A DNA stretch of 64,000 bases from Pristionchus mayeri (taxonomy: Eukaryota > Nematoda > Chromadorea > Rhabditida > Neodiplogasteridae): positions 35,073,469-35,137,468 of the forward strand of contig BTRK01000005.1 in NCBI GenBank assembly GCA_036245805.1, in the 5' to 3' direction. This document shows, piece after piece, positions 1 to 11,069 of this stretch; the first letter of the stretch is position 1, and each line of letters starts with the position of its first letter. The translations under genes were made by a program, and so were the position numbers. The notes under the pieces were generated by a model, which did no database searches, was not told the DNA's origin, and saw only the letters and a list, made by a program, of their open reading frames with translations.

Positions 1-61
1 CCGAATGTGAAAAATCACCCGAGCAGTCAACGGTAAGCTGTTATTTTGAATCTTGTATATC

Positions 62-2406
62 GATTATATAATATTTCCAGATTTCCAAAGTTTTCGTAAC
101 AACATGCAAGGTTCTCATTATCTTCCTCTTAACTTTCGATGGCATGGGAATCGATGGTACAAAAATCTGAAGTATTTTCATTGAGCTGCAATTTACCGCA
201 TGTCGTTTCGGAAGGCTGTTTAACGTCCAAAACTTACATTCCAGGAATCGTACCTCTTATTCAGAAGTACTACTGTATTGGAGACTTTGAAACAGCAATT
301 ATTCGAGTAAGGTGTCCACGTGTACTTTACAAGTGTTATTTACAGACTGCATCATCGATCACTCATACTGCCGCTCTTGCTTTTGTTTGGGCTTTCGGTG
401 ATTTGTTCCATAGAAGGTAAACATCTTTCGATCACAAGAGCTCGATTAATTTTTGCTCCTGATAAATCCTCCCAGAATGTTACTCCTCTCATCGATTTCA
501 ATGTGGATACTTTTCTCGCTTCTATCGCTGTTCCTGGGCTCAGACTCGTTTATGGCAAGTATATTCATCTTATTTAACGTATTTCGAATTCCACAGGCCT
601 TCGTGTTCTTCCGATCCCTGGCATCTGCAATGTGGTATTTGGAGTTTTGGTTCCAGTCATGTTTGCGGATTTCTACAATGGTATGCATACTGAATACCTA
701 GGAGAATCAGGATGCTAGTGACATCATTTCAGATAGAGCTCTAGGAGTTGCCCTTATGTGCACAAATATTTGCGAGCAGGCTGGCACGTAGGGTTATCAC
801 TTTTTTTCTGTCCATGACCATCGAAAAAATTTCAGCCTGATAACGACCATTATCAGCTCATGGATAGTGACTAGCGGTGTGCCCTGGCAAACCGGGCTTT
901 TCGCAGCGACTGTGATAGCCATCGTCCCACTTATTGCACTTTTTTGTGCGAAGAAACATATTCGAAATGTGAAAAAATCGGAAAATCAGCGAGGGCTTAA
1001 ACGAATATTCTCCAACGCCGTAGGAATCTTCTCGATGTAAACGGGTTGAAGAAAACCAGAACTATCGATTTTTTTAAGCAAATCCTACCTGCTCATATCG
1101 GCAATGACTTCGCTGGAATCGCTGCAAATGTCTGCATACACATTCTGGTATCCGTCAGTGTATCTTCTAGCGTGGACCAATGTCCCGAACATCTTCTTCG
1201 GATTGTCATACACTACGTATGACCTAATCCTGATATTGTTATCAATAACACATTTTTCAGAATCACGGTAATCAATTCTGTAGTCATGCTAACTAGAACA
1301 GCGATTGGACTTCCCACGATTTTGTGGTTTGCTCAGGTAATAAACTATGAAGTAGTGAAATGAATTTGCATTATAAAAACTGATTGATCAGCTCTTACGG
1401 AAAGTAAATACGAATTTAAGAGTTGGCGTCACGGCAAGGGTCCTTTCTCTGGAAAGAAAGGCAACGACCGTGCTTATCCTATCATTGTTTCATTGGGAGC
1501 TATGATGAGTGCGGTACTGTTCGTCGCTAGTGTCCTGCTAATGGACAAGAGTTTCCCTGGATCGTAGGTGAGTTTGAAGCTTTGCTACCAATGAGATATT
1601 TAATCATACTTAATCTTAATTTTGCACAAAAATGAGCCATTTCAGGTCGTTACATTCCTCTTTGGCGTCCACCACGGTGCGCGCCTAAGCTTGACTCAGC
1701 AGATGCTATTGGTATGAGAACACCCACAGCATTTAAAACAAACAAGACCCTTACAATTATCATTGTGTTGTATAATTCCACATTTTCAGATGGTAATTCC
1801 TGCGAACTCTCGAGCTGCTGCAGTAGCACTTTCTAGATTAACTTCTGGAATAGTCGCCACTCCTTCCGCACAGATAATATGCATGGTACACAATTGGAAA
1901 TATTAAAAACTAAATGAAGATGCATGCACTCACCGAAACCACACATCTTTCATATCTGCATCATAGCTCATTCGTATATTACAATTTTCCGATATCTGAC
2001 ACAATCCGAGGCGACTCTACACTGCCTTATGACCGATTCCACGCGTATCAATTGGTTCGTTGGTATTAGGCAATATACTGATCATGTTTTATTGATTGCT
2101 CTTACAAGGTATAAATCCCTTAAAGTAGCATGTTTCCTATCTAAATCATGTTAATCTAATTGATTGCAGGGAATGCTCAGCACTGAAGTGTTCCTCATTA
2201 TTTCTGCGATCTGCAGTCTCATACTCGTATTTTTCTTCACCGGCGACTGTGAGAAGGCTGAAGAGAAGGAAATTAACGACGGTGAAGAACGGCCTATAGA
2301 CGAGGATACTTTCCTCGTGGATAAGCCGAAAGAGCGTTCAGAGTCGATTCTGGAGACTTACGTCAGAAGTAGAACAACAACAGTTAACAGTCTGCAATTC
2401 ATGTGA
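62..2406 (+). CDS. Spinster-like MFS transporter, multi-exon, 5' end possibly outside the window
   Basis: Membrane transporter of the major facilitator superfamily, most like the Spinster (lysosomal sphingolipid/lysolipid) branch. Seen: a first hydrophobic stretch near 85-150 (VLIIFLLTFDGMGIDG), then IPGIVPLIQKYY near 240-285, FVWAFGDLFHRR (the MFS loop 2-3 GD..xRR motif) near 385-418, RMLLLSSISMWILF near 476, GLRVLPIPGICNVVFGVLVP near 595-660, GVPWQTGLFAATVIAIVPL near 870-930 and MVIPANSRAAAVALSRL near 1790-1840, which matches the Spinster VxPTRRxTAEA segment. The last exon (2170-2406) ends in an acidic cytosolic tail and TGA at 2404-2406. At least nine introns of about 45-80 bp separate these pieces; one may be GC-AG (near 555). 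The start is not certain because the first exon may begin before base 1. The family is clear from motif order; the substrate is unknown. Confidence 0.75.
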
Positions 2407-2712
2407 TTTCACTCTTGTTCAGCTTTTTTGCGATTTGTATGTATTATTATGTGAATCTGTTTGAGGAAGGCTTAATGAATATCTCGAATGAACATTGATA
2501 TCGATGGTGTAAGGGGCTTTTAAATTCGATGTGCTCGAGGGGTGAAATGGGGATAAGTATCACAATATAAAGTTTGTGTATGTCTTTCTGAAATTATATT
2601 CAATTTTTTTTACTCATATTCATATTTAGTAACAAACGAGATCCAATTTATCCGTAATCGGTCAACTTTCATCTCTTATAATTCAAGTTGAGTGAACCAA
2701 TGCATTGATACA

Positions 2713-3075
2713 CTACAACATCTCTGGGCAATGGGTGAACTTCGTTTGTCGGTGAAATAATTTGTAGCCTAGGATCAGAATAACACCGATCACAGTCCAA
2801 AATATGATCCTATGAATCATATTAAAATGTTCCGAAAAAACCGCATTCTTGTATTGAAGTTGAGTTTTCAGAATCTCGAAAGATGATTTTAAATATTGCA
2901 TGTGAAATCAATACATACCTCATTTTTCAGGCTAGTAATACTTTCATCAATCTTCATAATTCCTTCGTAATACTCGGTAATCGTTCTATGATAACCTGAT
3001 ATAAAGTACATGATGCTGCCCAGATTCCAATAACAATAGTCAGGCAACCGCTGGTACGATCCAAAATATAAAATC
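2713..3075 (-). CDS. p24/TMED family cargo receptor, C-terminal part only
   Basis: C-terminal half of a p24 (emp24/GOLD, TMED) protein, a type I membrane cargo receptor of ER-Golgi COPI/COPII vesicles. Two exons are visible. The upstream one (about 2925-3075) reads FGSYQRLPDYCYWN, which fits the end of a GOLD domain (G-Y-x-x-C-x-x-N), followed by a coiled-coil stretch ending SITSLKNE. The downstream one (2713-2901) continues the coiled coil and gives one membrane helix, HRIIFWTVIGVILILGYKL, with a short basic tail. The intron between them has GT and AG ends. The signal peptide and most of the GOLD domain are missing: upstream on this strand lies 160 bp of unmatched sequence and then 2.2 kb of CT satellite. 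The gene is either truncated or has a very long satellite-filled intron. Confidence 0.6.
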
Positions 3076-3239
3076 TATGAAACAGGATTTGATGAGGTTG
3101 AGTTGTCTTCCGATGACCAGCAGCGTATTATTAGTTCACAGCCGATCGCGCGCGCCACGGCGCGCGCAATCGACTGGCGTGTTCCTTGATTTGTTCTTAG
3201 GCCTCGTCTTATTTCTTTCGGATTTAAAATATCTCTCAT

Positions 3240-5434
3240 ACTCCCTTACTTTACATATCTCCATCCCCCCCTACCTCTCTCTCTCTCCCTCTATACCCCC
3301 TCTCACACACTCTCTCTCACTCTCCTTCTCCCTCTCCCTCTCCCTCACCCCCTGTCCCTCCCTCTCTCTCACCCCCTTTCTCCCTATATCCCTCTCCCCT
3401 TCCCTCTCCCTCCCTCCATCTCTAATCTCTATCCCTCTCTACCTCTCACCACTCTCTCCCCCTCGCTCCCCTCTATATGTCTCCCTACATCTCTCTCTCC
3501 CTCTCCCTCCCTCTCTCCCCCCCTCTCACTCTCTCCCCGTCTCTCCCTCTATCCCTCTCTCCCTCTCTCCCTCCCTCTCCCTCTCACACTCTCTCCCTCC
3601 CCCTCTCTCACCCTCTCTCCCTCCCCTCCCTCCCTCCCTCTCTCTCACCCTCTCCCCCTCCCCCTATCTCTCTCACATTCTCTCTCCCTCCCTCTCTCTC
3701 CTTACTCTCCCATTCTCCCTCTATCTCCTTCTCTCTCCCTTTCCCTCTCTCTCCCTCTATATTCCTCTCTCCATCTCCCCTCTCTCCCCCTCGCTCCCCT
3801 CTATCTGCCTCACAACATCTTCCCCCCCCCCTCCATCTCCCTCTCTCTCTCCCTCTATCTCACCCTCTCTATCTCCCTCCCTCTCTCTCTCGCTCACACT
3901 CTCTCCCTCCCCCTCTCTCACCCTCTCTATCTCCCTCCCCCTCTCTCTCTCTCACACACTCTCTCCCTCCCCCCTCTCTCACCCTCTCTCCCTCCCCCTC
4001 TCTCACCCTCTCTATCTCCCTCCCCCTCTCTCTCTCACACACTCTCTCCCTCCCCCCTCTCTCACCCTCTCTCCCTCCCCCTCTCTCACCCTCTCTCCCT
4101 CCCCCTCTCTCTCACCCTCTCTCCCTCCCTCTCTCTCCTCCTGTATCCCATTCTCCCTCTATATCCTTGTCTCTCCCTTTCCCTTTCTCTCTCCCTCTCT
4201 CCCTCAATATCCCTCTCTCCCTTTCCCCTCTCTCCCCCTCGCTCCCCTCTATCTGTTTCACAACATCTCTCTCTCCCTCTCTCTCCCCCTCACCCTCTCT
4301 CCCCCTCCTTCTCTCCCTCTATCCCTCTCTCCCTCTCTCCCTCCCTCTCCCTCTCACACTCTCTCCCTCCCCCTCTCTCACCCTCTCTCCCTCCCCTCCC
4401 TCCCTCCCTCTCTCTCACCCTCTCCCCCTCCCCCTATCTCTCTCACATTCTCTCTCCCTCCCTCTCTCTCCTTACTCTCCCATTCTCCCTCTATCTCCTT
4501 CTCTCTCCCTTTCCCTCTCTCTCCCTCTATATTCCTCTCTCCATCTCCCCTCTCTCCCCCTCGCTCCCCTCTATCTGCCTCACAACATCTTCCCCCCCCC
4601 TCCATCTCCCTCTCTCTCTCCCTCTATCTCACCCTCTCTATCTCCCTCCCTCTCTCTCTCGCTCACACTCTCTCCCTCCCCCTCTCTCACCCTCTCTATC
4701 TCCCTCCCCCTCTCTCTCTCTCACACACTCTCTCCCTCCCCCCTCTCTCACCCTCTCTCCCTCCCCCTCTCTCACCCTCTCTATCTCCCTCCCCCTCTCT
4801 CTCTCACACACTCTCTCCCTCCCCCCTCTCTCACCCTCTCTCCCTCCCCCTCTCTCACCCTCTCTCCCTCCCCCTCTCTCTCACCCTCTCTCCCTCCCTC
4901 TCTCTCCTCCTGTATCCCATTCTCCCTCTATCTCCTTGTCTCTCCCTTTCCCTTTCTCTCTCCCTCTCTCCCTCAATATCCCTCTCTCCCTTTCCCCTCT
5001 CTCCCCCTCGCTCCCCTCTATCTGTTTCACAACATCTCTCTCTCCCTCTCTCTCCCCCTCACCCTCTCTCCCCCTCCTTCTCTCCCTCTCCCTATTACAC
5101 CCTCTCTCCCTCCCTCTCTCTCACCCTCTCTCCCTCCCTCTCTCTCCTTTTCTCTCCCCCTCGCTCCCTCTATCTCTCTCCCTCTATTTTTCTCTATCTA
5201 TCCCTCCTTCCCTCTCTCGGTCTCTCCCTCCCTCTCTCTCACCCTCTCTCCCTCCCACTCTCTCACCATCTCTCTCACTCTCTCTCCTCTCTCCCTCTCT
5301 CCTACTCTCCCTCTTTCTCTCTCTTCCTCTCTTCCTCCCTCTCCCTCTCTCCATCTCTCTCCCTCTCTCTCCCTCTCTCAATCTCTCCTGTCTCCTTCTC
5401 CCCCTTTCCTACTCTCCCTCTTGTTTTCGAATGT
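3240..5434. repeat. CT-rich polypyrimidine satellite with a 769-bp higher-order duplication
   Basis: About 2.2 kb of almost pure C and T on the plus strand, built from CTCTCCCTC-type short units. A longer unit is repeated once: the text at 3551 recurs at 4321, and landmarks such as CTCGCTCCCCTCTATCTG recur with an offset of 769-770 bp, so about 3541-4310 and 4311-5080 are two copies. Long open frames here (up to 790 codons of Ser/Pro/Leu) are by-products of base composition. Such mirror-rich polypurine/polypyrimidine tracts can form triplex DNA. Confidence 0.95.
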
Positions 5435-5437
5435 TTT

Positions 5438-6787
5438 TTAACATTCTAGAAGCTTAGGAAAATTTTCAAACTTTCTGGAACATTCTAGAAGCTTTGGAAC
5501 ATTTTCGAACTTTCTGGAACATTCTAGAAGCATAGGAACATTTTCGAACTTTCTGAAACACTCTAGAAGCTTTATAAGATTTTCGAACTTTCTGGAACAT
5601 TCTGGAAGCATAGGAACATTTTCGAACTGTATGGAACATTCCAGAAGATTTGGAAGATTTTTGAACTTTCTGGAACATTCTAGAAGCTTTGGAACATTTT
5701 CGAACTTTCTGGAACATTCTAGAAGCTTTATCAGATTTTCGAACTTTCTGGAACATTCTAGAAGATTTGGAACATTTTCGAACTGTATGGAACATTCCAG
5801 AAGATTTGGAAGATTTTTGAACTTTCTGGAACATTCTAGAAGCTTTGGAACATTTTCGAACTTTCTGGAACATTCTGGAAGCATAGGAACATTTTCGAAC
5901 TTTCTGAAACACTCTAGAAGCTTTGGAACATTTTCGAACTTTCTGGAACATTCTAGAAGCATAGGAACATTTTCGAACTTTCTGAAACACTCTAGAAGCT
6001 TTATAAGATTTTCGAACTTTCTGGAACATTCTAGAAGATTTGGAACATTTTCGAACTTTCTGGAACATTCTAGAAGCTTTGGAACATTTTCGAACTTTCT
6101 GGAACATTCTAGAAGCTTTGGAACATTTTCGAACTTTCTGGAACATTCTAGAAGCTTAGGAACATTTTCGAACTTTCTGGAACATTCTAGAAGCTGTATC
6201 AGATTTTCGAACTTTCTGGAACATTCTAGAAGATTTGGAACATTTTCGAACTGTATGGAACATTCCAGAAGCTTTATAAGATTTTCGAACTTTCTGGAAC
6301 ATTCTAGAAGATTTGGAACATTTTCGAACTTTCTGGAACATTCTGGAAGCATAGGAACATTTTCGAACTTTCTGAAACACTCTAGAAGCTTTATCAGATT
6401 TTCGAACTTTCTGGAACATTCTAGAAGATTTGGAACATTTTCGAACTGTATGGAACATTCCAGAAGATTTGGAAGATTTTTGAACTTTCTGGAACATTCT
6501 AGAAGCATAGGAACATTTTCGAACTTTCTGAAACACTCTAGAAGCTTTATAAGATTTTCGAACTTTCTGGAACATTCTAGAAGATTTGGAACATTTTCGA
6601 ACTTTCTGGAACATTCTAGAAGCTTTGGAACATTTTCGAACTTTCTGGAACATTCTAGAAGCTTTGGAACATTTTCGAACTTTCTGGAACATTCTAGAAG
6701 CTTAGGAACATTTTCGAACTTTCTAGAACATTCTAGAAGCTTTGGAACATTTTCGAACTTTCTGGAACATTCTAGAAGCTTTGACAC
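5438..6787. repeat. 39-bp tandem satellite, about 34 copies, each a heat-shock element
   Basis: Head-to-tail array with a 39-bp period (1350 bp). The consensus contains TTCTGGAACATTCTAGAA, which is four alternating inverted nGAAn pentamers (TTC-GAA-TTC-GAA), a perfect extended heat-shock element for HSF. Variant units (CTTTGGAACATT, CATAGGAACATT, ATTTGGAAGATT, TTTATAAGATT) are interleaved in a non-random order. Because 39 is divisible by three, open frames of 226-484 codons appear on both strands; these are not proteins. The array begins directly where the CT satellite ends. Confidence 0.95.
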
Positions 6788-6794
6788 ATGGCGA

Positions 6795-6975
6795 ATTATC
6801 GATTGGTATACTGTAGTTGTCCCAATGTTAATTATTGATTGGTATACGGTAATTCAAAGATCAAAGATCAAAATCATAAATCTGACCCACGGAATAATAG
6901 GTGACCCATGGCTAATTATCGATCGATATACGGTAGTTGTCCCAATTCTAATTATTGATTGGTATACGGTAATGG
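6795..6975. repeat. Short interspersed repeats with the core ATTGATTGGTATACGGTA
   Basis: Four related 25-30-bp segments near 6796, 6829, 6913 and 6950 share TAATTATNGATNGGTATACGGTA, in pairs about 33-38 bp apart and with the pair itself repeated about 117 bp on. No gene is visible from here to 7276. Confidence 0.7.
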
Positions 6976-7276
6976 TTCGATGCCTTCAGTCCCTCCCGTC
7001 CTTATTTCGCAATCTCCCTATTTCGCAATCCGGACACACGGAATCATTCAGCGCTTTATATATAGGTAATGATAATTATGACTGACCTAGTTTTAAACCA
7101 GGAGAAACTCCATCCGCAAAGCTCTTATTGATTGAATAATAGTTCATGAGTTCAGAGTCGAACGGTTGCTAATCTATTTTACACGGTTAACCCTAAACAA
7201 ATATATCACACCTGGAGCGAGAGGAAGTCCTTTGATGAAGTTTGTGTAGTAACGAGGGTAAACCCTGCTCAGTCAT

Positions 7277-10200
7277 TTATCGTTGGCATCCTTTAAAAAA
7301 GGAAGCATCGAAAGCAAGTCCGAGTTCATGCACACATAGACACAATTTTCTCACTATTGGATGTCCATGAATTCCCACAGTGTAGTAGGCTTCGTCTGCG
7401 TGCTCTGAGTGCACAGGGTAGTCCTACTGATACAGAAATGCCTGCATAATTGACTGGTCATTTCACCTTCCTCAAATGAACGCCAAACAAAAAATTCGAT
7501 ATTAGATAATTCACTGAAACAGTCACACCTCTCCTCCTGCTTCAACTTGCGCTTTTGCAAAGAACGAATTGGTAAAGAAAATGGCCTGTGAAAAGAAGTT
7601 GTAGCCACGATCTGAATGAGTAATTTATCATTGAATTTTTTACGGTTCCCACCAAACTCTCCCGATTCATAATCGACAGCTAATTTTTGAGCGCATTCTT
7701 CGATATGTCGCACTCCCACAATTTCGCAGGTGTCTTTCAGCAATTGCTTCGTCGGTTTCTGATCGGATGATTCACCGTATTCGAACTCATTCACCGTAGT
7801 TCCGAGCAGCATTTTCATGGGCTAAATATGGTTTCGCTGATACTTTAAACCGCAAGGAGAGGGCAAGATACAGCAAATATTCCTGCTCCCACCTTCTGAT
7901 TCTCTCCGAGTTCCTTTAAACTCAAAATGGGCAAGAGCTCTCCAGCGAGTGTGGGATCTGTGAGTGGAATCGTAGAAGAAGAAGATATTATCTCGCTGAA
8001 ATAAACATTTTAATTGAATTTATCGTATCTAAGGCACTAAGGTAACTCACTCGGTGCTCAGAGAAAGCGTACAGTCGATTATTTCCCGAGCTGAGCCGGA
8101 ACACTGGAACATACCATCAGTAAACTAATTTGATTTCCCTCACCCCCAAAATGTCAGCGATAGCGCGAGATTTATCCACTTGATACTCTTCACTATTGAA
8201 GAGGGCTGTACCACTCATTGCGATTACTCGAGAGAAGAGAAGAGGTTCTAAACCATAACTTCTCGTCAGTCCTGAACATTTGGACTGACGAGAAATGATG
8301 GTGTAAGTTGAAAGCACATGCTAAGGTATATGTCTAATGATAATATTCTGACCTCCAGGTTTATTGATTGCCGGAGATAATGCGAGGAGCAAGGCGATTG
8401 TAGCGCCAGCTGAGTGACCCATCACGGATACCTGTCATTAATATGTTGAGTTTGATTTGTTTTTTCAACTTGTTTGGATGTGTGCGTGCCAAATCGGCAA
8501 ACCAAACAGCAATGGCTACCAATAACAGCTTCAGGTTTCTACGACGAATTTTCACGTTTTTCACATAACGAGTCATTTTGAAAGCCGTTGAAAGTTGAAG
8601 AAAACGCGTGTTTGAGTAAGTTTTGCAATCAACTACAGGAATGTCCTCTGAACCTGCTCTTTATCTCCGCCGAAGTTGTGAATTTCTTTGCGAGTGAAAC
8701 GAATGGACTAGAGTTCTCTTATTGTAAATGAAAAGCTATTGAAAATGGGCCATTTTCCCACTCATTTCCAAAACCCATTCGATAATGGGGCGGTTCATAT
8801 CGGAAATGACTTTCTTATTGGATTTTCCAATAACAATTGGAAATCGAACGAGGAAAGAGGAGATTGGAGGTATATTGATCGCTGAAACTCAACTGAATCA
8901 AACGCTCAAATCACTCGTTCATAATGAACAGTTCTCAATATCCCTTATTGGATTTTCCATTAACTTTTGGAAATGACCAGACCGGGAGGGGGGAATATTG
9001 GAAATAGAATAAAAGAGGAGATTCTTTGTTCACACTATTGGAAACTCCGGAATCAATTCCAATAAGAGAACTCTAGAATGGACTCTAAGCAATCTGTAAA
9101 GAGGACGTTTATATGCGGCGTCACGAAGCTCCCACGGTGTATTAGGGAAGGTATTAAATGCGCTACGAACATTCACCATGTAGAGCTAAATTTGTGGGTA
9201 GTATATTCTCATCTCCCAATGTCATCAATCCGAAGACTCCGAGGCAATACGAAATTGTCACCAAAACAATACCTAAAGCGAACTGTAGTATTAGGTTGGT
9301 AAGAAAGTTCTGTCGCGTCTCTCGTATTTTACATTTTGGCTTATCCTGCCCTTCAAAGTACATCAATCTTCATACGATCTTCAGTAGTCTAATAGTGCTT
9401 GGTTACTCTTTCGAGAAAACGTTATCACAGTATTTTCCAATTACTAATTATGGCATAGTGGATTGCCAAATTCAGCGAAATTGATGAAAAACCCTATTTT
9501 TTATTTGCTCATAGTTGAAAGAAGAAATGTGATATGGGCATAACTAACATGCTGTTGTAGAGTGCAACACGTGGGCATGTTTTATGTTGCATAACAATAA
9601 GAAAGACCCATTATGCCAACTTGGGATCAGTGCTAATTTTGAAAATTTCACTGAATTGAATTTTGTTGTTAAGCATTTCTCATCTCTGAAGATTTAGCGA
9701 TTGATCCAGTAAGCTCAGTTGTAGTGAGTGATGAAGTACTCGGCATGATTAGTGTTTACCCTAAATGGGAAAGTGGTGCACCTAACTGTTCGTAAGCTAC
9801 ATTTTTTCAAATGAATAAACCGAAAATTGTTCTTTGAAATCAGCCTTTTTTGCAATCTGCAGCTTCCCACACATATCGAATGCTGGATGTTATGTGTTAA
9901 TATGGATGTACAACTCTAGTGTTATCACCCTTCAAAGCAGTAGAAGCAATTGGTAGCTCTTATTCAAACGGCCGAGTTCAAAAAATTACACCATAAAATC
10001 GAAATTTTGAGAATTTTTGATATTTTATTTATTTACTCGCTTTATATGCGAAATAGAATCGACTTAAACCTGTTGACGTATACTACTTACATCACTTCAC
10101 CTTATGTTAAATTGAATTTCCAGACAATTTATTCAGTCAAGAAAAAATGGAAAAATAGTACGCGACAGAACTTTCTTACCAACCTAATATAACGAACACG

Positions 10201-11069
10201 AAAAACATGTGCAACCTAGGGAGACAAAGTTGGTAACGAGTATCTCATCTTTGAACATCATCGGACCATCAATAAGAAGAAATCCTCCGTGAATGTACAC
10301 GACAACGGGGCAAGAGGAATTGGACTGAGAACTGGAGTTCGAAAGTCTTCTCGTCATTCTACACACTCTCTCTCAACTAGCCTAGTGACAAGAGAGTCTA
10401 TGTAAATAAGTGCGGTATCGTTTATCGAACTCTACTGAAAACATTCCTGTATCCGATGCTAGAGAAAATGAGAAAATTAGTAGTTGCTAAGAATGTGAAA
10501 CGGACCCCTCTGCACTGTCTGGACGTATACACGTTGAGTGTCAAGCAATCTTCAGAGAATCCAGTAACGTAGCCTTTCCAGATTGTAGTATCTTGTGCAC
10601 ATGCAGGTCCGAAACTGAAAGATAATTGAATTGAACATATTTTTGTTTAACAAGTCATCATAGACGGGTTCTGGAAATCGTAGCGAATGGAATTTTCTGA
10701 AAATGAAGGCAAATGTATTGCGTTAACCCGCTCTATAAATGTGCATGATGTGTTTACGGCGTATTGAGCTCTGTGCCACACTGATGTATCTGATTCAGAT
10801 GCCCAATCACAACGAAATATTTTAGACTTTTTTTCGCTGCGCCAGACTCATGGCCACATATTTGATTCTCGATCAGCAAAAATGATAAGACGTTTTCATC
10901 GCGTCAGACAACAATTTCTCACCTTGAATATTTCTGAGACGAATCCATTTGCAGCTCGATATTCGTATCCTCGTACTGAGCCGTATGATGTGCCAACGAT
11001 TGGAAAATCACTCAGAGAAATAGCAATTGGGAAGGATACTAAAAACACGAACACGTCGATGTGGCGCAT
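7277..11069 (-). CDS. Type-B carboxylesterase (COE), secreted, about 12 exons, one exon interrupted by a MITE
   Basis: Alpha/beta-hydrolase of the carboxylesterase type-B family, expected to hydrolyse carboxylic esters. Exon 1 (10923-11069) starts at an ATG with a signal peptide (MRHIDVFVFLVSFPIAISLS), then VGTSYGSVRG. Later exons give SEDCLTLNVYTS (near 10510-10614), VVVYIHGGFLL (near 10200-10350), GIVLVTISYCLGVFGLM (9177-9282), IHNFGGDKEQ (exon 8654-9093), VSVMGHSAGATIALLL (8353-8431; nucleophile Ser in GHSAG where the family usually has GESAG), LLFSRVIAMSGTALF (8144-8284), 8051-8103, 7893-7995, KMLLGTTVNEF (from 7821) and HSEHADEAYYTVG (near 7350-7410, the catalytic His region). Splice phases join well across exons 5-9. 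The last two exons could not be resolved cleanly. Exon 8654-9093 contains a 367-bp MITE that would introduce a stop, so this allele may be non-functional unless the insert is spliced out. Confidence 0.8.
8709..9075. mobile_element. hAT-like MITE with 8-bp target duplication, inside a coding exon
   Basis: The 367-bp element begins TAGAGTTCTCTTATTG and ends CAATAAGAGAACTCTA. It is flanked by identical 8-bp copies of GAATGGAC at 8701-8708 and 9076-9083. Inner segments also pair (TTATTGGATTTTCCAATAAC and related). No transposase frame is present. An 8-bp duplication with TAG-type ends fits hAT elements. Removing the element plus one duplication restores the carboxylesterase frame from LALHD through ESIRFTRKEIHNFGGD. 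Confidence 0.9.
9291..10187. mobile_element. Mariner-like non-autonomous element in a carboxylesterase intron
   Basis: The ends are inverted copies of TTAGGTTGGTAAGAAAGTTC (9291 and, reversed, 10187), flanked by TA at 9289-9290 and 10188-10189. The TTAGGTTGGT start is typical of mariner terminal repeats. The 897-bp interior has no recognisable DDD transposase frame. Its end lies about 5 bp from the 3' splice site of exon 9177-9282, so the element makes up nearly the whole intron. Confidence 0.85.

Noticed and set aside
3077..5449. 790- and 654-codon open frames rich in Ser, Pro and Leu
   Set aside because: They lie entirely in CT satellite, where TAA/TAG/TGA are rare by composition; overlapping frames are open on the same bases and no domain is visible.
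5438..6787. CRISPR-like repeat array
   Set aside because: The units are contiguous with no unique spacers, and the surroundings are eukaryotic (introns, MITEs).
5438..7085. 449-, 226- and 484-codon frames of 13-residue repeats on both strands
   Set aside because: The 39-bp unit is a multiple of three with no stops in several frames, so long frames on both strands are automatic.
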